Shown here: positions 7,939 to 15,555 of the stretch, piece by piece
Numbering within the stretch: the stretch's first letter is position 1
Layout of the letters: every line of letters begins with the position of its first letter
Assembly: GCA_905193585.1 (NCBI GenBank)
Contig: CAJJPG010000006.1
Location: forward strand, 1 to 35,270
From: an uncultured Oscillospiraceae bacterium
GTDB lineage: Bacteria > Bacillota > Clostridia > Oscillospirales > Acutalibacteraceae
Length of the DNA: 35,270 bases
Direction of reading: 5' to 3'
Position numbers and translations under genes: made by a program
Notes under the pieces: generated by a model
What the model was told of the DNA's origin: nothing
Databases searched by the model: none
The model's input: the letters and a program-made list of their open reading frames with translations, nothing else

Positions 7939-8893
7939 AAAAATAATTGCCGCTTTGCTTTTATCCGCGCTTTTAACATCGCTTTGCGCCTGCGGAAAAA
8001 CCGAGGAAATAAAGGTTGCCGTAATAGTAAAATCGGTTGACTCCGATTTCTGGCAGAATTTTAAAAGCGGCGTTGACTCGGCGGCTACCGAATATAACGT
8101 AAGCGTGACCTTTGAGGGCCCCGAAAACGAGGAAGACTACGCGGCGCAGAATAAAATGATTTCCCGCGCGGCGGAAAACGGGGCGGACGTGATAGTGCTT
8201 TCCGCAATCGACCGAACCCGCAACGCCCCTACGGTGAATGCGGCGGTGAGAAACGGCGTGCAGGTTATTACGGCAGACAGCGCGCTGGACTCTTCCCTTA
8301 TAAGCCTGTTTATAGGTACGGATAACCCCGCGGCCGGCATAGAGGCTGCAAAAGCGCTTGAAGCGCAGTTCCCCGCAGGGGAAAAAATAAAGCTCGGAAT
8401 AGTGGGCTGCACCGAAAAAACCGAGAATATTTTAAAAAGAGAAGAAGGCTTGCGCGAATATTTTGCAGGGCTTGAAAATGCGGAGATAGTAGCTGCCGTC
8501 TCGGCTGACAGCAATATAGAAAGCGCCGAAAGCAAGGCGGCGGAGCTGCTGCAAAAATACCCCGAAATAAACGCGCTTATAGGACTTAACGAATGGACCA
8601 CCCTCGGTGTGGGCGCTGCGGTAAAAAAAGCAAATGCCGCCGGAAAAATCAAGACAGTGGGCTTTGATACTAACATTGTTTCAATAGGTATGCTTGAAAC
8701 GGGCGAAATGGGCGCGCTTATAGTGCAAAACCCGTTTGCCATGGGGTATCTGAGTGTTAAAAAGGCGGCAGAGCTGAAAAACGGCGAACAGCCCGGAGAG
8801 GAAGCGATCTATACCGCAGTTACCGCCGTAAAAAAAGAAAATATGTACGACCCCGATATTCAAAAAATACTTTTCAGCTTTAAGAAAGGATGA
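7928..8893 (+). CDS. Sugar-binding lipoprotein, probable sensor partner of the kinase
   Basis: A 321-residue type-1 periplasmic-binding-protein family member (Peripla_BP_4). The signal peptide ends in the lipobox LCAC, with the lipidated cysteine at residue 22. Family features include the start of the mature domain (EIKVAVIVKSVDSDFWQNF), VIVLSAIDRT, and VQNPFAMGYLSVKKA near the end. It has no transporter genes of its own and overlaps the kinase gene by 11 bases, so it is probably a receptor rather than an import protein. Clostridial XylFII-LytS-YesN is a known system of this design for xylose. The ligand here is unknown; a galactose-type sugar is suggested by the adjacent mgl operon. Confidence 0.85.
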   Translation: MKFKKIIAALLLSALLTSLCACGKTEEIKVAVIVKSVDSDFWQNFKSGVDSAATEYNVSVTFEGPENEEDYAAQNKMISRAAENGADVIVLSAIDRTRNAPTVNAAVRNGVQVITADSALDSSLISLFIGTDNPAAGIEAAKALEAQFPAGEKIKLGIVGCTEKTENILKREEGLREYFAGLENAEIVAAVSADSNIESAESKAAELLQKYPEINALIGLNEWTTLGVGAAVKKANAAGKIKTVGFDTNIVSIGMLETGEMGALIVQNPFAMGYLSVKKAAELKNGEQPGEEAIYTAVTAVKKENMYDPDIQKILFSFKKG

Positions 8894-8898
8894 TTTTT

Positions 8899-9888
8899 AT
8901 GTACAAACCGAATTCGGAAAGATACTTAACAATGACCTATAATCGCTGCGGGAAAAGCGGCTTAAAGCTGCCCGCAGTGTCTTTAGGGCTTTGGCACAAT
9001 TTCGGCGATACCGCCGATTACGAGAATATGAAGGCCCTTGTTTTCACGGCGTTTGATAACGGCATTACCCACCTTGACTTAGCCAACAACTACGGACCTG
9101 CGCCCGGCAGCGCCGAAAGGAATTTCGGTAAAATTCTTAAAGAGGAATTATCGCCCTACCGTGACGAGCTTATTATAAGCACCAAGGCGGGCTACGATAT
9201 GTGGGAGGGGCCTTACGGAAACTGGGGCAGCCGCAAATACCTGCTTGCAAGCCTTGACCAAAGCCTTAAAAGGCTGGGGCTTGATTATGTGGATATTTTC
9301 TACCACCACCGCCCAGACCCCGACACCCCGCTTGAAGAAACCATGGGCGCGCTGACCAGCGCGGTAAGGTCGGGCAAGGCGCTGTATGCCGGGCTTTCAA
9401 ACTACAGCGGCGAACAGCTTGAAAAGGCAGTGAAAATTTTAACCGAGCTTAAATGCCCGTTTATAATTAACCAGAACCGCTACTCAATATTTGACCGCAA
9501 AATTGAGCAAAACGGGCTTAAAAGCACCGCCGCGCGGCTTGAAAAGGGCATAATTGCTTTCAGCCCCTTAGCGCAGGGTATGCTTACAAACAGGTATTTA
9601 AACGGTATTCCGGCGGACAGCCGCATTATGACCGACGGCAGATTTTTAAAGCAATCCGCCGTAACGCCCGAGCGCTTGGAGCAGATACGTAAATTAAACG
9701 AAATAGCGAAGGAGCGCGGTCAAACCCTCGCTGAAATGGCGCTTGCGTGGGTGCTGAAGGACGGCGTTGTAACCTCGGTGCTTATAGGCGCTTCAAAGCC
9801 CTCGCAGATACTTGATAATATAAAGGCGATAAACAACACCGCTTTTTCGGCGGAAGAGCTTAAAAAAATTGATGAAATATCGCTCTAA
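8899..9888 (+). CDS. YghZ-like aldo/keto reductase
   Basis: A 329-residue NADPH-dependent oxidoreductase of the AKR superfamily. Its start closely matches E. coli YghZ (L-glyceraldehyde 3-phosphate reductase), including CGKSGLKLPAVSLGLWHNFG. The catalytic tetrad can be placed at D60, Y65, K96 and H137 (within FYHHRPD). An in-frame ATG at 8890 overlaps the previous stop, but AGAAAGGA (8883-8890) is well spaced only for the ATG at 8899. It is the last gene of the sensor operon, followed by a terminator at 9927. Its link to sugar sensing is unknown; it may reduce a sugar-derived aldehyde. Confidence 0.88.
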   Translation: MYKPNSERYLTMTYNRCGKSGLKLPAVSLGLWHNFGDTADYENMKALVFTAFDNGITHLDLANNYGPAPGSAERNFGKILKEELSPYRDELIISTKAGYDMWEGPYGNWGSRKYLLASLDQSLKRLGLDYVDIFYHHRPDPDTPLEETMGALTSAVRSGKALYAGLSNYSGEQLEKAVKILTELKCPFIINQNRYSIFDRKIEQNGLKSTAARLEKGIIAFSPLAQGMLTNRYLNGIPADSRIMTDGRFLKQSAVTPERLEQIRKLNEIAKERGQTLAEMALAWVLKDGVVTSVLIGASKPSQILDNIKAINNTAFSAEELKKIDEISL

Positions 9889-9903
9889 AGATATTAAAAA
9901 CGA

Positions 9904-9922
9904 CTGTCGGCTCAGCCGACAG
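9904..9922 (-). terminator. Terminator for the LysR gene
   Basis: A perfect 8-bp stem CTGTCGGC/GCCGACAG with a 3-base loop is followed, on the minus strand, by TCGTTTTT. It lies downstream of the LysR gene and forms a pair with the plus-strand terminator next to it. Confidence 0.7.
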
Positions 9923-9926
9923 ACTG

Positions 9927-9969
9927 AAATCCGCTTTCGCAATAATTGTGAAAGCGGATTTGTGCTTTT
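9927..9969 (+). terminator. Terminator of the sensor/aldo-keto reductase operon
   Basis: A 12-bp perfect stem (9927-9938 with 9950-9961) is followed by GTGCTTTTT on the plus strand. Together with the hairpin at 9904-9922 it ends the two converging transcripts. Confidence 0.85.
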
Positions 9970-10020
9970 TGACGTTCTGATTTAAAATCTTACTTTTATG
10001 CTAAGTGAAACATATGCCGC

Positions 10021-10896
10021 TCAGCTTTCCTCTATGAGCCGTTCAAGCTCCTTTGCGGCAACGCTTAAGGGCTGCTCCTTGCGCTTTATTAAAACAATAT
10101 TCCGCTCAGGAATTTTTTCCTTTAAATCAATTATATTTACGTCTTCGTTTTGCAAAAATTCCTCGGGAACAAACCCCACGCCGAGGTCCGCCGCCACCAT
10201 AGGCAATATCTGGTCGGCGGTAAACGCCTCAATATCGGGGCGATACGCAAGCCCGTGGGCGGAAAAGAACCCCGAGTAAAACTCAAAGGATTTTGTATCT
10301 TCACCGAGGGAGATAAGCGGAAAATTTGTGAGCTCCGAAAGGGAAACCTGCCTGTTTGCAAGGCTTGAAAAGTACGGCGAGCACACCGCAACCTCGTTTA
10401 CGGGGCGTATGACCTTCTCGGTTAATGACGTGGAGCGGACGGTGGGGGTGGTAACAACGGCAATATCCGCCGTTCCGCCCTTTAAGGCGGCTATTGCCTG
10501 CGGGGTTGAGTGGTTGCTTATTCTTATATGTATACCCGGGTAGCGCAGCCTGTATTTTTTAAGCACGGGCAAAAGCAGGCAGCGCAGCGCCACCTCGCTT
10601 GCCGCAACATATACGCTGCCCGAGCGCAGCGAGCGGCTGTCGGTAATTTCCGCCTCGCCCATTTCTATATGTTCATACGCTATTTTAATATGCTCATAAA
10701 GCCTTTTGCCCTCGGGGGTCAGCTTCATTCCCTGGTTGCTGCGGGAAAAAAGCGCGCAGCCAAGCTCCGCCTCAAGGTTTTTAATTGTTCGGGTCAAATT
10801 AGGCTGGCTGTTAAGCATAAGCTTTGCCGCCTGGGTTATATTGCCGTATTTCGCAACATAATAAAACACACGGTAATAATCATAGCTTATATACAT
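10021..10896 (-). CDS. LysR-family transcriptional regulator
   Basis: A 291-residue regulator. The N-terminal winged helix-turn-helix (about residues 1-60) reads YYVAKYGNITQAAKLMLNSQ, then the usual LTRTIKNLEAELGCALFSR. The rest is the LysR effector-binding domain. A TTG in frame at 10920 is possible, but the ATG at 10896 is preferred: GGAG lies 10 bases before it and LysR proteins normally begin a few residues before the helix-turn-helix. It is transcribed away from the aminotransferase operon, the classic layout in which a LysR protein controls the divergent genes. The effector is unknown. Confidence 0.9.
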   Translation of the reverse strand: MYISYDYYRVFYYVAKYGNITQAAKLMLNSQPNLTRTIKNLEAELGCALFSRSNQGMKLTPEGKRLYEHIKIAYEHIEMGEAEITDSRSLRSGSVYVAASEVALRCLLLPVLKKYRLRYPGIHIRISNHSTPQAIAALKGGTADIAVVTTPTVRSTSLTEKVIRPVNEVAVCSPYFSSLANRQVSLSELTNFPLISLGEDTKSFEFYSGFFSAHGLAYRPDIEAFTADQILPMVAADLGVGFVPEEFLQNEDVNIIDLKEKIPERNIVLIKRKEQPLSVAAKELERLIEES

Positions 10897-10924
10897 TTTT
10901 TGCACGCTCCGCAATATCAAAATG

Positions 10925-10981
10925 ATATTATAATCATATCTATTATATATTTTACATATGTGGATAAAATGATTATAATAT
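10925..10981. promoter_or_regulatory. Divergent promoters inside a 13-bp inverted repeat
   Basis: ATATTATAATCAT (10925-10937) and its exact reverse complement ATGATTATAATAT (10969-10981) are 31 bases apart. Each copy contains a TATAAT facing its own gene. For the plus strand, TTTACA (10951-10956), a 17-base spacer and TATAAT (10974-10979) make a strong promoter for the aminotransferase. For the minus strand, the -10 (10927-10932) has only a weak -35 (TGTAAA). The repeat may double as the regulator's operator, which is inferred. Confidence 0.7.
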
Positions 10982-11011
10982 AGCAGTCAACAAAAGTCAA
11001 GGGGCGGTTAT

Positions 11012-12292
11012 ATGGACTATAAAAATACGGATATGTATGCGCTTATGTGCGAAAGGGATAAATGCGCGGCTGAGCTTGCAAAATATGCAAAAAGCGGGCT
11101 TTCGCTTGATCTTTCCCGCGGAAAGCCCTCGGCGGAACAGCTTGCGCTTTCGCTTAATATGCTGGATGTTTTGGATCACCGCAGCATTTTAGACAGCGAA
11201 AGCGGTCAGGACTGCCGCAACTACGGCGGACTTGACGGCATAGAAGAAGCCAAAAGGCTTTTAAGCCATATGATGGGTACGCACTCGGTAAACACAATAG
11301 TGGGCGGAAACAGCAGCCTTACAATGATGTACGAACTTGTAAGCCACGGCATGACCGACGGAATATGCGGCGCGAAACCGTGGCAGGAAATAAAGAACCG
11401 CAAATTTTTATGCCCCGCCCCGGGGTATGACCGCCACTTTGCAATAACCGAGCATTTCGGGTTTGAGCTGATACCTGTCGGTATGACCGAAAACGGACCC
11501 GATATGGACGAGGTTGAAGAACTTATAAAGGATGAAACGGTAAAGGGCATTTGGTGCGTTCCGAAATACCAGAACCCGACGGGAATTGTTTTCAGCCCCG
11601 AAACGGTGCGAAGATTTGCCGCGCTGAAGCCCGCGGCGGAAGATTTCCGTATTTTTTGGGATAACGCGTACTGCATACACGCCTTTGACGGAGAAAACGC
11701 CGAAATACCCGATATAATAAGCGAGTGTGAAAAAGCGGGGAACGCCGATCTGGTTTATGAATTTTGCTCCACAAGTAAAATTACATTCCCGGGCGCGGGC
11801 ATTTCCGCACTGGCCGCAAGTCCTACAAATTTAATTGATATAAAATCCTTTTTGAAGTTTTCCACCATAGGACCCGATAAGCTCAATCAGCTGCGGCACG
11901 CGCGGTTTTTCAAAAACAGCGCGGGACTGCGGGCGCATATGAAAAAACACGCCGAAATATTAAAGCCTAAATTTGAGGCAGTGTATAAAACCTTGAAAGA
12001 GGAGCTCGGCGGCGTCGGTATTGCCGACTGGACTACGTCGCGCGGCGGTTATTTCCTTTCCTTTAATACGCTGCCGGGGTGCGCAAAAAAGGTGGTTGAA
12101 ATGTGCGGAGAATACGGAGTGAAATTTACGCCGGCGGGGGCGTCCTTTCCGTACGGCTACGACCCCGAGGATAAAAATATTCGCCTTGCGCCGTCATTTG
12201 CGACGGTTGAAGAAATAACGCAGGCAATAAAGGTTTTGTGCCTTTGCACAAAGCTTGCGGCAATAGAAAAGCTTATGAAGGAGAGAACTTAA
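11012..12292 (+). CDS. PLP-dependent aminotransferase, aspartate type (class I/II fold)
   Basis: A 426-residue fold-type I aminotransferase. The cofactor-binding lysine is K256 in CSTSKITFPGAG, and the substrate/cofactor asparagine is N188 in KYQNPTG. The N-terminal segment SLDLSRGKPSAEQLALS and the overall length fit the aspartate aminotransferase subgroup Ic (Pfam PF12897) rather than the common AspC type. The reaction would be transfer of an amino group between an amino acid and a 2-oxoacid. It leads an operon with two membrane protein genes and is probably controlled by the divergent LysR protein. The substrate cannot be read from the sequence. Confidence 0.85.
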   Translation: MDYKNTDMYALMCERDKCAAELAKYAKSGLSLDLSRGKPSAEQLALSLNMLDVLDHRSILDSESGQDCRNYGGLDGIEEAKRLLSHMMGTHSVNTIVGGNSSLTMMYELVSHGMTDGICGAKPWQEIKNRKFLCPAPGYDRHFAITEHFGFELIPVGMTENGPDMDEVEELIKDETVKGIWCVPKYQNPTGIVFSPETVRRFAALKPAAEDFRIFWDNAYCIHAFDGENAEIPDIISECEKAGNADLVYEFCSTSKITFPGAGISALAASPTNLIDIKSFLKFSTIGPDKLNQLRHARFFKNSAGLRAHMKKHAEILKPKFEAVYKTLKEELGGVGIADWTTSRGGYFLSFNTLPGCAKKVVEMCGEYGVKFTPAGASFPYGYDPEDKNIRLAPSFATVEEITQAIKVLCLCTKLAAIEKLMKERT

Positions 12293-12293
12293 A

Positions 12294-12566
12294 ATGGCGG
12301 AATTACTTGAAACGGTTATGACGGCGGTATTTGATATTGCGCTGCTTTTCCTGGTTATTTACTCGGCAAAGTGCAGGGCGGCAAACGGCGGCACGCGGCT
12401 TGTGGCGCTTACATTCAGCTTAGGCTTCCTGCTCGGTATTTTGTCAAAGTGCATTGCGGGCGGCGGTTACGCCGTAATGACCCTTTCGGCGCTCGGGTTT
12501 ATGCTTTCTTATATGCTTTTTGTTTTCAGTATTCCCGAAAAGAGGAAGCACAATGAAAAGCGGTAA
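12294..12566 (+). CDS. Small membrane protein of unknown function
   Basis: A 90-residue protein with three hydrophobic stretches (about 8-25, 35-52 and 60-78) and a basic, charged C-terminal tail (PEKRKHNEKR). I do not recognise a family. It begins one base after the stop of the aminotransferase gene and overlaps the next gene by 14 bases, so it is surely co-translated with both. Its place between an amino-acid enzyme and a YoaK-type membrane protein suggests a membrane role, but nothing more can be said. Confidence 0.7.
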   Translation: MAELLETVMTAVFDIALLFLVIYSAKCRAANGGTRLVALTFSLGFLLGILSKCIAGGGYAVMTLSALGFMLSYMLFVFSIPEKRKHNEKR

Positions 12567-13230
12567 GCCATTCAGGGGGCAGATGTCCGACAGCTTCAGG
12601 GCGGCGGTGTTTATAATTTTGTCGGGCGGGTTTCAGGACGCATATACCTACACCTGCCGCGGCGAGGTTTTTGCAAACGCCCAAACGGGAAACATTGTGC
12701 TTTTAAGCACGGCGCTTTACGGGCGCGAGTGGCAAACGGTTTTAAAATATCTCGTTCCGGTGCTTTCATTTTTGGTGGGCACGGCGGTTGCCGAGTTTAT
12801 TCATATAAAGCTGAAATGCTATGAAAAGCTGCACTGGCGGCAGATAATACTGCTGCTTGAAATACTTCTGCTTTTTTCGGTGGGCTTTCTGCCCGCAAAA
12901 GTTGAGCCGCTTGCAAACGCGTTTGTTTCGTTCGTCTGCGCTTTGCAGGTGCAAACCTTTCATAAGGTGCGGGGGCACGCCTACGCCAGCACCATGTGCA
13001 TAGGCAATATGCGCGCGGGCACAGAGGCGCTTTGCGCCTACTTCCGTGTGCGGGATAAGGAAATACTTAAAAAAGCAATAACCTATTTCGGCGTTATATT
13101 TATTTTCGGTATAGGGGCGGGGCTCGGCAGCGTGCTGACCCGCGCGGCGGGATATAAGGCAATATGGCTTTGCTGCGCACTGCTTTTTATAAGCTTTTGT
13201 ATGATGTTTGTGCCGGAGAAAGATATGTAA
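12553..13230 (+). CDS. YoaK/DUF1275 family membrane protein
   Basis: A 225-residue integral membrane protein. The family hallmark is the early segment GGFQDAYTYTCRGEVFANAQTGNIVLLS, a glycine-rich helix with the 'TGN' turn, followed by about five more membrane helices. The frame is open from 12520, but the ATG at 12553 has AGAGGA (12541-12546) six bases upstream and gives the family-like N-terminus. DUF1275 proteins are widespread and of unknown function; a transporter role has been proposed. It is the last gene of the LysR-linked operon. Confidence 0.85.
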   Translation: MKSGKPFRGQMSDSFRAAVFIILSGGFQDAYTYTCRGEVFANAQTGNIVLLSTALYGREWQTVLKYLVPVLSFLVGTAVAEFIHIKLKCYEKLHWRQIILLLEILLLFSVGFLPAKVEPLANAFVSFVCALQVQTFHKVRGHAYASTMCIGNMRAGTEALCAYFRVRDKEILKKAITYFGVIFIFGIGAGLGSVLTRAAGYKAIWLCCALLFISFCMMFVPEKDM

Positions 13231-13235
13231 ATAAA

Positions 13236-13256
13236 TGCGGCGACAGTGCCGCCGCA
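13236..13256 (-). terminator. Hairpin between converging genes
   Basis: TGCGGCG (13236-13242) pairs with CGCCGCA (13250-13256) around a 7-base loop. On the minus strand it is followed by TTTATTTA, so it fits best as the end of the 59-codon gene. It may also end the DUF1275 transcript on the plus strand, though there is no T run there. Confidence 0.55.
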
Positions 13257-13266
13257 CCTATTAAAT

Positions 13267-13446
13267 TTAATGAAACATAGTCTGAACGCCGTCAACAAAA
13301 TCGCCCACGGCTTTTACAAGCTTTGCCGAACCCTTGGTAATGTTTTTATTATCGTTAAGCATTACCTTACCTACGGCAAGCGCTGCGGCGCCGGCTACCA
13401 TTCCGGCTCCGAGACCTTTCATAAATGTCATTGTTCCGTTTTGCAT
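13267..13446 (-). CDS. 59-residue glycine/alanine-rich small protein
   Basis: A short gene with a textbook start: AAGGAGGG, seven bases, then ATG. The protein begins MQNGTMTFMKGLGAGMVAG, then an AAALAVGK stretch, so the first 30 residues form one hydrophobic glycine-zipper-like helix. The remainder (NDNKNITKGSAKLVKAVGDFVDGVQTMF) is an amphipathic helix. This resembles small YtxH-like membrane-associated proteins of Firmicutes, but no function is known. It stands alone on the minus strand between the DUF1275 gene and the ATP synthase operon, with a possible -10 (TATAAT read on the minus strand, 13470-13475). Confidence 0.75.
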   Translation of the reverse strand: MQNGTMTFMKGLGAGMVAGAAALAVGKVMLNDNKNITKGSAKLVKAVGDFVDGVQTMFH

Positions 13447-13560
13447 ATTTTAACCCTCCTTTTTTAGTTATTATATCCCGAAAATCCTACGATTTATAAT
13501 GTTGCAAAAAAAATAACAGATAATTCAAAAGCTTGAGTTGATATTTGTGTAAAAATAGAC

Positions 13561-13589
13561 TTGACATTATTGGATATAAGTAATAAAAT
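13561..13589 (+). promoter_or_regulatory. Promoter of the ATP synthase operon
   Basis: A perfect -35 TTGACA (13561-13566), a 17-base spacer and TAAAAT (13584-13589) lie just before the operon. Transcription would begin near 13596, and an AGGGGG ribosome binding site follows at 13605-13610, so the leader is very short. Confidence 0.85.
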
Positions 13590-13630
13590 AGTACAATAAT
13601 TGCGAGGGGGTATGCTTTACGGTCGGCGGT

Positions 13631-13924
13631 TTGATTGCGTTTATATTCGGAATAGCGGAGGCGCTGATGCTTAAAAGCGCGCTTTCCTCTTTCACTTCGG
13701 GTAATTACACTAAAGCGGTTGCGCTTGTGCTCATAAAGCTTTTTCTTTACGGTGCGGCGACAGCGTTGCTTGTATTTGTATTTCCGAAGCTACTTTATGC
13801 CTGCCTTATCGGCTATGCTGCGGGTCTGCCGCTGGCGGTAGTCGGTTGGTTTATATATTACACTGTACGTACCCAAAGGGTAAAATCGGGGGATGATAAA
13901 AACGAAAGCAATAACAATAACTGA
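13631..13924 (+). CDS. atpI: ATP synthase subunit I-like small membrane protein
   Basis: A protein of about 97-101 residues with three or four membrane helices and a charged C-terminal tail (TQRVKSGDDKNESNNNN). Its place at the head of the F1Fo operon, directly before atpB, fits AtpI (assembly helper or ion channel), a family with weak sequence conservation. The start is a problem. The frame has no ATG or GTG; the first TTG (13631) is 20 bases from AGGGGG. An in-frame ACG at 13619 is spaced ideally (8 bases) and would give a start TVGGLIAF. An ATG at 13612 is in the wrong frame by one base. The end overlaps atpB by 32 bases. Confidence 0.65.
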   Translation: MIAFIFGIAEALMLKSALSSFTSGNYTKAVALVLIKLFLYGAATALLVFVFPKLLYACLIGYAAGLPLAVVGWFIYYTVRTQRVKSGDDKNESNNNN

Positions 13925-14798
13925 ATTTGCGTTTTCCACCGTGCTTTTTTTACTGGGATTTATAGGCTACTGCGCCGTTCATTCCTATATTAAGCACCAC
14001 GGTGAAACAAAGGCGCTTAAAAAACGCTCGGTTCTGCTTTTGGCGCTTGCCGTTATAGCCGCGTGGTTCTTTATAGGCACGGCGGTAACGTCGGTTTCAA
14101 GCGGTAAAGCGGGCATGAATGTGGAGTTTGAAATGTTCAGCGAGCGGGTAACGCTTTTCGGCGTTTCATTTGCGCAAACTACAGTGCTTACCTGGATAAT
14201 AATGCTTTTAGTGCTTGTTTTCTGCCTTATTTTCAGGTTTATACTGTTCCCGCGCTTTGATAATGACAGACCGAAAAACGCCTTTCAGAACATAATGGAG
14301 CTTGCGGTTGAGGCAATGGAAAGCTTCACCAAAGGCGCCGTGGGCGATTATTCCGAGAAATTAGCGCCCTATATGTTTTCGCTTGCGGTGTTTATGGTCT
14401 TCTCGGCGGCGTCCGAGCTTTTCGGCTGCCGACCGCCCACATCCGATCTTTTAATAACCCTTTCCATGGGTCTTATAACCTTTGCGCTTATTAACTTCTA
14501 CGGTGTAAAGAAAAAGGGGTTCGGCGGAAGAATAAAATATCTTTCAAGCCCTACGCCCGTAATACTGCCCATGAAGATATTGAGCGACGTTGCGGTTCCT
14601 ATTTCGCTTGCCTGCCGACTTTTCGGTAATATGCTCGGCGGAATGATAGTAATGGACCTTTTAAAATCGGTTTTAGGCGGCTATGCGTCGGGTATTCCGG
14701 CGGTGGCGGGGCTTTATTTCAACCTCTTCCACCCGCTTATACAAACATATATTTTCATAATACTTTCGCTTACGTTTATAAACGAGGCAATTGAGTAA
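13893..14798 (+). CDS. atpB: F1Fo ATP synthase subunit a
   Basis: A 301-residue integral membrane subunit that forms the two half-channels for ions beside the c-ring. The essential arginine is R242 in SLACRLFGNMLGG, matching R210 of E. coli. The closing helix HPLIQTYIFIILSLTFINEAIE is also typical. It is longer than the E. coli protein at the N-terminus, with an extra hydrophobic helix (about 12-30) before a basic loop. The start overlaps the atpI-like gene by 32 bases, and its GGGGG ribosome binding site is very close to the ATG. It works with subunits b and c in the membrane sector. Confidence 0.93.
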   Translation: MIKTKAITITEFAFSTVLFLLGFIGYCAVHSYIKHHGETKALKKRSVLLLALAVIAAWFFIGTAVTSVSSGKAGMNVEFEMFSERVTLFGVSFAQTTVLTWIIMLLVLVFCLIFRFILFPRFDNDRPKNAFQNIMELAVEAMESFTKGAVGDYSEKLAPYMFSLAVFMVFSAASELFGCRPPTSDLLITLSMGLITFALINFYGVKKKGFGGRIKYLSSPTPVILPMKILSDVAVPISLACRLFGNMLGGMIVMDLLKSVLGGYASGIPAVAGLYFNLFHPLIQTYIFIILSLTFINEAIE

Positions 14799-14814
14799 CA
14801 GGAGGAATTTAAAA

Positions 14815-15027
14815 ATGGTAGCAATTGGTGCAGGTTTGGCAATTTTAACGGCGGTGGGCGCAGGTCTCGGCATGGGCATTGCAACAGGCAAGGCGGTTGA
14901 GTCGGTGGCTCGTCAGCCCGAGGCTTCGGGTAAAATAAACGCGATACTGCTTTTAGGCTGCGCGCTGGCGGAATCAACGGCAATTTACGCGTTCGTTGTG
15001 GCACTTATTTTGGCTGCAAAAGTATAA
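14815..15027 (+). CDS. atpE: F1Fo ATP synthase subunit c
   Basis: A 70-residue hairpin of two membrane helices that forms the rotor ring. The start at 14815 is chosen because AGGAGGA lies just before it; the frame is open further upstream without reason. The ion-binding carboxylate is E53, in LAESTAIY. The polar loop GKAVESVARQPEA is nearly identical to that of the sodium-dependent Ilyobacter c subunit. Of the sodium ligands, E53, S54 and T55 (E65, S66, T67 in Ilyobacter) are present, but the position of Q32 is M20. Ion choice is therefore unclear from sequence; proton use is somewhat more likely without the glutamine. Confidence 0.95.
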   Translation: MVAIGAGLAILTAVGAGLGMGIATGKAVESVARQPEASGKINAILLLGCALAESTAIYAFVVALILAAKV

Positions 15028-15045
15028 TTTGAACGGAGAATCATC

Positions 15046-15555
15046 ATGTTCGGTTTGCAAATATCAGATGCCGTCAGAGATCTGATAATAAATATAATCA
15101 ATATAATCGTTCTGTTTGTAATTGTTAAGTCGCTTGCATACAAGCCGGTTAAAAAGTTTCTTGACGCGCGCAAGGCGAGAATAGACGAAAGCCTTAAAAA
15201 CGCCGAAAGCAAAAACGCCGAGGCGGACGCTTTAAAGGCGCAGTATGAGGAGGCTTTAAAGCAAAGTAAACAGGAAAGCGATAAAATTATAGGCGAAGCG
15301 GAGCTTTCTGCACAGAAAAGAGCCGCCGAAATTACGGCTGACGCCGATAAAAAGGCGGCTGACATTACCGAAAAGGCAAGAAAGGACGCCGAGCGCGAAT
15401 ACAACGAGCGTATGTCGGGATTAAAGGCAGATGTTACCGATATAGCCTTTGATATTTCAAAGAAAATTCTTTCGCGCGAGGTTACCGACGCCGATAATAT
15501 GGCGATTGCCGATGAGTTTTTCTCGAAATACGGGGAAAAGGAAGAAAAAGTATGA
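15046..15555 (+). CDS. atpF: F1Fo ATP synthase subunit b
   Basis: A 169-residue peripheral stalk protein. One membrane helix (about residues 11-30) is followed by a long, highly charged, alanine-rich coiled coil (RKARIDESLKNAESK onward). The C-terminal part (DVTDIAFDISKKILSREV) normally meets the delta subunit. The ATG follows CGGAGA at good distance. Length is normal for b, so it is not one of the b-delta fusions seen in mycobacteria. This matters because the delta subunit encoded next is very short. The end overlaps atpH by four bases (ATGA). Confidence 0.92.
   Translation: MFGLQISDAVRDLIINIINIIVLFVIVKSLAYKPVKKFLDARKARIDESLKNAESKNAEADALKAQYEEALKQSKQESDKIIGEAELSAQKRAAEITADADKKAADITEKARKDAEREYNERMSGLKADVTDIAFDISKKILSREVTDADNMAIADEFFSKYGEKEEKV

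Noticed and set aside
8137..8742. A 201-codon frame opposite the binding lipoprotein gene
   Set aside because: The serine- and alanine-rich product is typical of an antisense shadow of a GC-biased gene.
10021..10983. Plus-strand frames opposite the LysR gene
   Set aside because: They are shadows of the LysR gene, without ribosome binding sites or family features.
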